From contig CANDHX010000080.1 in assembly GCA_947384645.1 (NCBI GenBank), positions 1 to 6,447 of the forward strand: a stretch of 6,447 nt of DNA. The letters are read 5' to 3'. Positions 5,943 through 6,447 of the stretch are shown here, piece after piece. A model generated the notes under the pieces. The model ran no database searches, had not been told where the DNA came from, and was given only the letters and a program-made list of their open reading frames with translations. Source of the DNA: an uncultured Mycoplasmatota bacterium (lineage in GTDB: Bacteria; Bacillota_I; Bacilli_A; RF39; UBA660). A program made the position numbers and the translations under genes. How positions within the stretch are numbered: the first letter of the stretch is position 1; each line of letters opens with the position of its first letter.

Positions 5943-6293
5943 ATGAATAACTTGGTTTTGGCTTATTTAGGTGATGCAGTATATGAAGTATATGTAAGAG
6001 AATTTTTGATTTTAAATGGTGTAGCAAAGGTTAAAGATTTGCAAAACGCTGCTATAGATTACGTAAGTGCTAAGGCTCAAGCACGCATTTTAGAAAGACT
6101 TATAAATGAAAAAATTTTAACCGATGAAGAAATCGACATCGTGAAGCGAGGCAGAAATGCGCATAGTCACCAAAATAAGTCAACGGATATAGTAACTTAT
6201 AAAAAGGCTACTGGATTTGAAACTTTGATAGGTTATCTTTATCAAAATGACAAAAACAGATTGGAAGAATTGATGAGGGAGGTACTAGGATGA
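5943..6293 (+). CDS. mrnC: Mini-ribonuclease 3 (Mini-III), 23S rRNA maturation
   Basis: Mini-III is a homodimeric RNase III-type endonuclease lacking the double-stranded RNA-binding domain; in Bacillus subtilis it trims the 5' and 3' ends of 23S rRNA precursor. The 116-residue product has the family motifs LAYLGDAVYEVYVR (6-19, Asp11 and Glu15), YVSAKAQA (40-47), the LTDEE-x-x-I-V-KRGRNAHS block (59-75) and ATGFETLIGYLY (89-100, Glu93). Asp11 and the acidic residue in GFE are the expected metal-binding catalytic residues. It lacks some 10-15 residues that usually precede the LAY-GD motif, but the catalytic core is complete. Its stop overlaps the next ATG by four bases (ATGA), so translation is probably coupled to rlmB, also an rRNA-directed enzyme. 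In Bacillus the gene follows cysS; here it follows the thioredoxin-reductase-like gene. Confidence 0.95.
   Translation: MNNLVLAYLGDAVYEVYVREFLILNGVAKVKDLQNAAIDYVSAKAQARILERLINEKILTDEEIDIVKRGRNAHSHQNKSTDIVTYKKATGFETLIGYLYQNDKNRLEELMREVLG
6277..6283 (+). promoter_or_regulatory. Ribosome binding site of rlmB inside mrnC
   Basis: GGGAGGT lies within the last codons of mrnC and ends 6 bases before the ATG at 6290. A strong site here, combined with the ATGA stop-start overlap, supports both the start choice and translational coupling. Confidence 0.75.
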
Positions 6294-6447
6294 AGGTTTA
6301 TGGAAAAAACGTTTTTAATGAACTTAAAAACAATGTTGCTCAAATCAAAAAGGTGTATTTAAGTCCTTCATTTAAAGATAAAGATATCATAGATTTTATA
6401 AAATTAAATAAAATATCTTATGTCAATTTGGATAGAAAAACTTTTGA
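6290..6447 (+). CDS. rlmB: 23S rRNA (guanosine-2'-O-)methyltransferase RlmB, N-terminal part (continues past window)
   Basis: The first 52 residues are present and the frame is open to the window end. The opening V-Y-G-K-N-x-x-x-E-L-K followed by I-K-K-V-Y-L-S matches the small N-terminal substrate-binding domain of the SpoU/TrmH-family enzyme RlmB, where the usual pattern is G-R/K-N-x-V-x-E-A-L then I-x-K-I-Y. RlmB methylates the 2'-OH of G2251 (E. coli numbering) in the peptidyltransferase P-loop of 23S rRNA using S-adenosylmethionine. The knotted catalytic domain that would confirm this lies outside the window, so another TrmH-family methyltransferase is possible. Position directly after mrnC is the usual Firmicutes order and supports the call. 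Confidence 0.8.
   Translation, partial: MKVYGKNVFNELKNNVAQIKKVYLSPSFKDKDIIDFIKLNKISYVNLDRKTF

Noticed and set aside
1..6447. Search for a hidden new system (CRISPR-like repeats, retron or riboswitch folds, toxin-antitoxin pair, insertion sequence ends)
   Set aside because: Gaps between genes are all under 110 bases and are filled by terminators, promoters and ribosome binding sites; no regular repeats, transposase fragments or small paired genes were found.

Overview
The window is AT-rich (by eye about one third G+C) and has dense, mostly co-oriented genes with strong Shine-Dalgarno sites. It reads as the chromosome of a low-GC Gram-positive bacterium (Firmicutes in the broad sense, probably an anaerobic Clostridia or Tissierellia-type organism). 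Supporting points are the Mini-III ribonuclease gene (mrnC), typical of this group, the mrnC-rlmB pair, the UvrA, Lgt and thioredoxin-reductase-like proteins, and Lys/Ile-rich proteins. The genus cannot be fixed from the sequence alone. All genes are on the + strand.

Layout: (1) Bases 2-301 are the 3' end of a metallo-beta-lactamase-fold hydrolase of the glyoxalase II-like type. (2) uvrA (347-3160) is complete, has its own extended -10 promoter and ends at an intrinsic terminator (3183-3208). (3) A membrane-anchored PIG-L/LmbE-type deacetylase gene (3270-4130) has its own extended -10 promoter and its own terminator (4129-4156), so it is a self-contained unit. (4) An apparent operon follows: lgt (4190-4990), a thioredoxin-reductase-like flavoprotein (5009-5908), mrnC (5943-6293) and the start of rlmB (6290-window end). 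Gaps are 18 and 34 bases, then a 4-base ATGA overlap. No intergenic stretch exceeds 110 bases.

Functional themes are nucleotide excision repair (uvrA), cell-envelope work (lgt, and probably the anchored deacetylase), thiol redox (trxB-like) and 23S rRNA maturation and modification (mrnC, rlmB). This is mainly a housekeeping region, and I see no mobile element, CRISPR array, tRNA/rRNA gene or obvious new defence system. The points most worth a second look are: the thioredoxin reductase homologue lacks the usual NADPH-phosphate motif; UvrA has unusual residues at conserved places in its second ATPase half; the deacetylase is an independent cassette between terminators inside what looks like a uvrA...lgt-trxB neighbourhood; and GATC is strikingly scarce while TCGA, with the same base composition, is abundant.
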